From Melioribacteraceae bacterium (GTDB taxonomy: Bacteria > Bacteroidota > Ignavibacteria > Ignavibacteriales > Melioribacteraceae), in contig JALSNL010000407.1 in assembly GCA_026987055.1 (NCBI GenBank), positions 1-7,816 of the forward strand: a stretch of 7,816 bases of DNA, read 5' to 3'. The position numbers and the translations under genes were made by a program. Under the pieces are notes generated by a model, which was not told the DNA's origin, did no database searches, and saw only the letters and a program-made list of their open reading frames with translations. Each line of letters begins with the position of its first letter. Position 1 is the stretch's first letter. Below, piece after piece: positions 6,194 to 7,816 of the stretch.

Positions 6194-6215
6194 TTTTATA
6201 ACCTGCTTTTTTTTT
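6180..6215 (+). terminator. Intrinsic terminator of the exbB-exbD-exbD operon
   Basis: A perfect 12-bp stem (6180-6191 with 6197-6208, core AGCAGGTTATA/TATAACCTGCT) encloses a 5-base loop TATTT. It runs directly into nine consecutive T (6207-6215). This is a textbook Rho-independent terminator on the plus strand. On the minus strand no equivalent T-run follows, so it should act in one direction only. Confidence 0.92.
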
Positions 6216-6239
6216 AAATAAAAAATTCAAGGGAATAAA

Positions 6240-6689
6240 ATGAAGCTTAAAGAGAAAGTTAATTTGGATTTAATTGAAGCTATGAAATCTAAAGATAAAG
6301 TTAAGTTGAACACTATTAGATCTGTTAGAGCTTTAATATTGGAATTTGAAAAAAGCGGCTCCGGCAAAGAACTTACTGAAGAGGAAGAAATTAAAATGCT
6401 CAGTTCGGCCGTTAAAAAAAGAAAAGAAGCCATTGAACAATTTGAAAAAGCCGGAAGAGACGATTTGGCTGTAAAAGAAAAACAAGAGTTGGAAATTTTA
6501 CTTAATTATTTGCCGAAACAATTAACAGAAGAAGAAATATTAGATAAAGTTAAACAATATGCCGCTCAAGTTGGGGCAACTTCAAAAGCAGATTTTGCTA
6601 AGTTAATGCCGGTTGCTATAAAAAATTTAAAAGGTCAAGCCGATGGCGGTACAATAAGAAAAATGGTAGAAAAAGTTTTAGGGGAATAA
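6240..6689 (+). CDS. yqeY: GatB/YqeY domain protein
   Basis: This is a 149-residue, all-helical cytoplasmic protein, the normal length for the stand-alone YqeY family. It is related to the tail domain of the GatB subunit of tRNA-dependent amidotransferase. Family signatures in order: LNTIRSVRALILEFEKS (23-39), KKRKEAIEQFEKAGRDDLAV (59-78), EILLNYLPKQLTEEEI (85-100), VGATSKADFAKLMP (111-124) and the glycine-rich KGQADGGTIRKMV (131-143). The tail-domain relation suggests contact with tRNA, but the cellular role of stand-alone YqeY is not established. GGGA (6231-6234) sits 5 bases before the ATG. The TAA shares its last A with the cvpA ATG (TAATG), so the two are translationally coupled. The gene starts only 24 bases after the upstream terminator T-run. 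Confidence 0.93.
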   Translation: MKLKEKVNLDLIEAMKSKDKVKLNTIRSVRALILEFEKSGSGKELTEEEEIKMLSSAVKKRKEAIEQFEKAGRDDLAVKEKQELEILLNYLPKQLTEEEILDKVKQYAAQVGATSKADFAKLMPVAIKNLKGQADGGTIRKMVEKVLGE

Positions 6690-7270
6690 TGTTTAATTAC
6701 ATCGATTATATATTATTATTTCTAATTCTGATAGGTTTTATACTTGGCTATAAAGATGGTTTGGTAAGAAAACTTATTGGTTTAGCCGGGTTAATTGCTG
6801 CTATTATTTTAGCAGTCAATTATTCTACTGAACTCGGTAATTATTTGGCACCTGCTTTTAAAAACGAAGTTTATCTTTCAAAAGTAATTAGTGGAATAGT
6901 AATATTTTTAGGTACTATATTTTTAGTATCTATAATTAAACGTCTTATTCATCCTGCCGATAAGGTAAACAAATTTATTAATCAAGTTTTAGGCGGTATA
7001 GCCGGAGCATTACAAATAACATTTGTGTTAAGTGTATTTTTATTACTTTTAAATATTTTAAACTTTCCAAAAGAAGAAGATAAAAAAGCATCGGTACTGT
7101 ATTCAAGTATTTATAATATAGTACCAACCGCAATTGAGCTGGTGGTCGGTCCGGATTTCAAACCTGAAGGTTTTATTAAAGATTATATTAAGAGTAAAGA
7201 TCAAGATACTATCCCTGATGTGTTTTCCACACCGCCTACTAATATAGATTCACTGTTAAATAATGATTAA
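6689..7270 (+). CDS. cvpA: CvpA family inner-membrane protein
   Basis: CvpA proteins are small integral membrane proteins named for colicin V production in E. coli; their molecular activity is unclear, and envelope-stress roles have been reported. The 193 residues show four hydrophobic helices at about 5-20, 28-45, 64-84 and 104-124. Between them lie the family signatures GYKDGLVRKLIGLAGLI (20-36) and NKFINQVLGGIAGALQ (94-109). A hydrophilic tail (about 127-193), ending in a Pro/Thr- and Asp/Asn-rich stretch, follows the last helix. AGGGGAA (6680-6686) lies just before the ATG, within the end of yqeY, with which it overlaps by one base. Its 3' end overlaps mutS2 by 8 bases. cvpA beside mutS2 is also seen in Bacillus, where yshB precedes polX and mutS2. 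Confidence 0.9.
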   Translation: MFNYIDYILLFLILIGFILGYKDGLVRKLIGLAGLIAAIILAVNYSTELGNYLAPAFKNEVYLSKVISGIVIFLGTIFLVSIIKRLIHPADKVNKFINQVLGGIAGALQITFVLSVFLLLLNILNFPKEEDKKASVLYSSIYNIVPTAIELVVGPDFKPEGFIKDYIKSKDQDTIPDVFSTPPTNIDSLLNND

Positions 7271-7816
7271 CAAAGAGACACTTGGTAAATTAAGTTATTT
7301 CAAAGTACTTTTGCATATCTCCGGTTATGCTGCCACAGAAAACGGGAAAGAATTATTACAAAATACCCTTCCTCTTACTTCCTTAGATGAAATTGTTGAA
7401 AAAGGAAATTTTGTTTCCGAAGCAAAAGATTTACTGATAAAAGAGGACTTTCCACCAATAGAATATTTGCCGGATTTAAATGAACCTCTTGCTAGAAGTA
7501 ATATAGCAGGATTGATTTTAACTAAAACCAATGTGAAAAATATATTAGCATTAGCAACTCAATCCGGAAAAGTTAAAAACTATTTAACAAATTATGCAAA
7601 TGAAACAACTCTTACTAAAATCTTTTCTGATAAATTATATAAAAATAAAATGTTTGAACAATCACTTGAAAAAATATTTAATGAAAGTGGTGACATAAAT
7701 GATAATGCCAGTAAAAAATTAAAAGAAATTAGAAAAGAAATAATTGGTAAAAGTGAACAATTAAAAAGTGTAATAAATAAAATATTAAAAAATTTAAGTA
7801 ATTCATATTTAGTACA
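7263..7816 (+). CDS. mutS2: Endonuclease MutS2, N-terminal part (cut by window end)
   Basis: The frame opens with ATG at 7263, overlapping the last 8 bases of cvpA, and stays open to the window edge (184 full codons). MutS2 is a MutS-like ATPase, usually about 780 residues, with a C-terminal Smr nuclease domain. It is linked to suppression of recombination and, in Bacillus, to rescue of collided ribosomes. Visible here is the lever/core part: the opening INKETLGKLSYFKVLLHISG (2-21), a typical MutS2 start; LPLTSLDEI (36-44); and the diagnostic NESGDINDNASKKLKEIRKE (140-159), which matches the GEIxDNASxxLxxIR motif of the family. A long charged helix follows (about 150-178). The Walker ATPase and Smr domains lie beyond the window. 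There is no clear Shine-Dalgarno, and translation is probably coupled to cvpA. Confidence 0.9.
   Translation, partial: MINKETLGKLSYFKVLLHISGYAATENGKELLQNTLPLTSLDEIVEKGNFVSEAKDLLIKEDFPPIEYLPDLNEPLARSNIAGLILTKTNVKNILALATQSGKVKNYLTNYANETTLTKIFSDKLYKNKMFEQSLEKIFNESGDINDNASKKLKEIRKEIIGKSEQLKSVINKILKNLSNSYLV

Noticed and set aside
6227..6433. 68-codon minus-strand frame over the yqeY start
   Set aside because: It is the complement of the conserved YqeY N-terminus, and the Ser/Leu-rich composition is typical of a shadow frame.
7325..7531. 68-codon minus-strand frame at the right end
   Set aside because: It is antisense to the mutS2 N-terminus, which is supported by family motifs and by its overlap with cvpA.

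Overview
The window is a compact, AT-rich stretch (roughly 30% G+C by eye) of bacterial chromosome carrying housekeeping and envelope genes. It looks like a member of the Bacteroidota/Ignavibacteriota side of the FCB group. The support for this is one ExbB followed by two different ExbD paralogues, the first ending in an acidic IAEPE-type tail; A-rich leaders with few strong Shine-Dalgarno sites; a relaxed lipobox on the secreted nuclease; and a possible Bacteroidota-like promoter (TTG, 20 bases, TAnnTTTG-like) before exbB. The placement is inferred from gene style, not from a marker gene.

Layout. Positions 1-361 hold no secure gene. Two mutually exclusive edge fragments are possible, and a GC-rich 69-base repeat (139-207) can fold into a three-way junction and carries a G-quadruplex motif. 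Positions 362-3121 (minus strand) encode a full-length DNA polymerase I with all three enzymatic domains intact, including proofreading. A 111-base divergent spacer follows. Positions 3233-4297 (plus) encode a putative secreted lipoprotein of the endonuclease/exonuclease/phosphatase (EEP) superfamily. A 196-base spacer carries a perfect AT-rich palindrome, a candidate promoter and a strong ribosome binding site. Positions 4494-6158 are an exbB-exbD-exbD operon closed by a strong intrinsic terminator. Only 24 bases after its T-run, a second tightly packed unit begins: yqeY-cvpA-mutS2, with overlapping ends; mutS2 runs off the right edge.

How the genes work together. ExbB and the two ExbD proteins would form the inner-membrane proton-driven motor that energises TonB-dependent outer-membrane transport, but no tonB is present here. 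PolA serves repair and Okazaki fragment processing. cvpA next to mutS2 is a familiar pairing in bacteria; MutS2 acts in recombination control and/or ribosome rescue, while the roles of CvpA and YqeY are poorly defined. I see no new defence, mobile or biosynthetic system. The points most worth a second look are the structured repeat downstream of polA, the missing promoter space between the terminator and yqeY, and the palindrome upstream of exbB.
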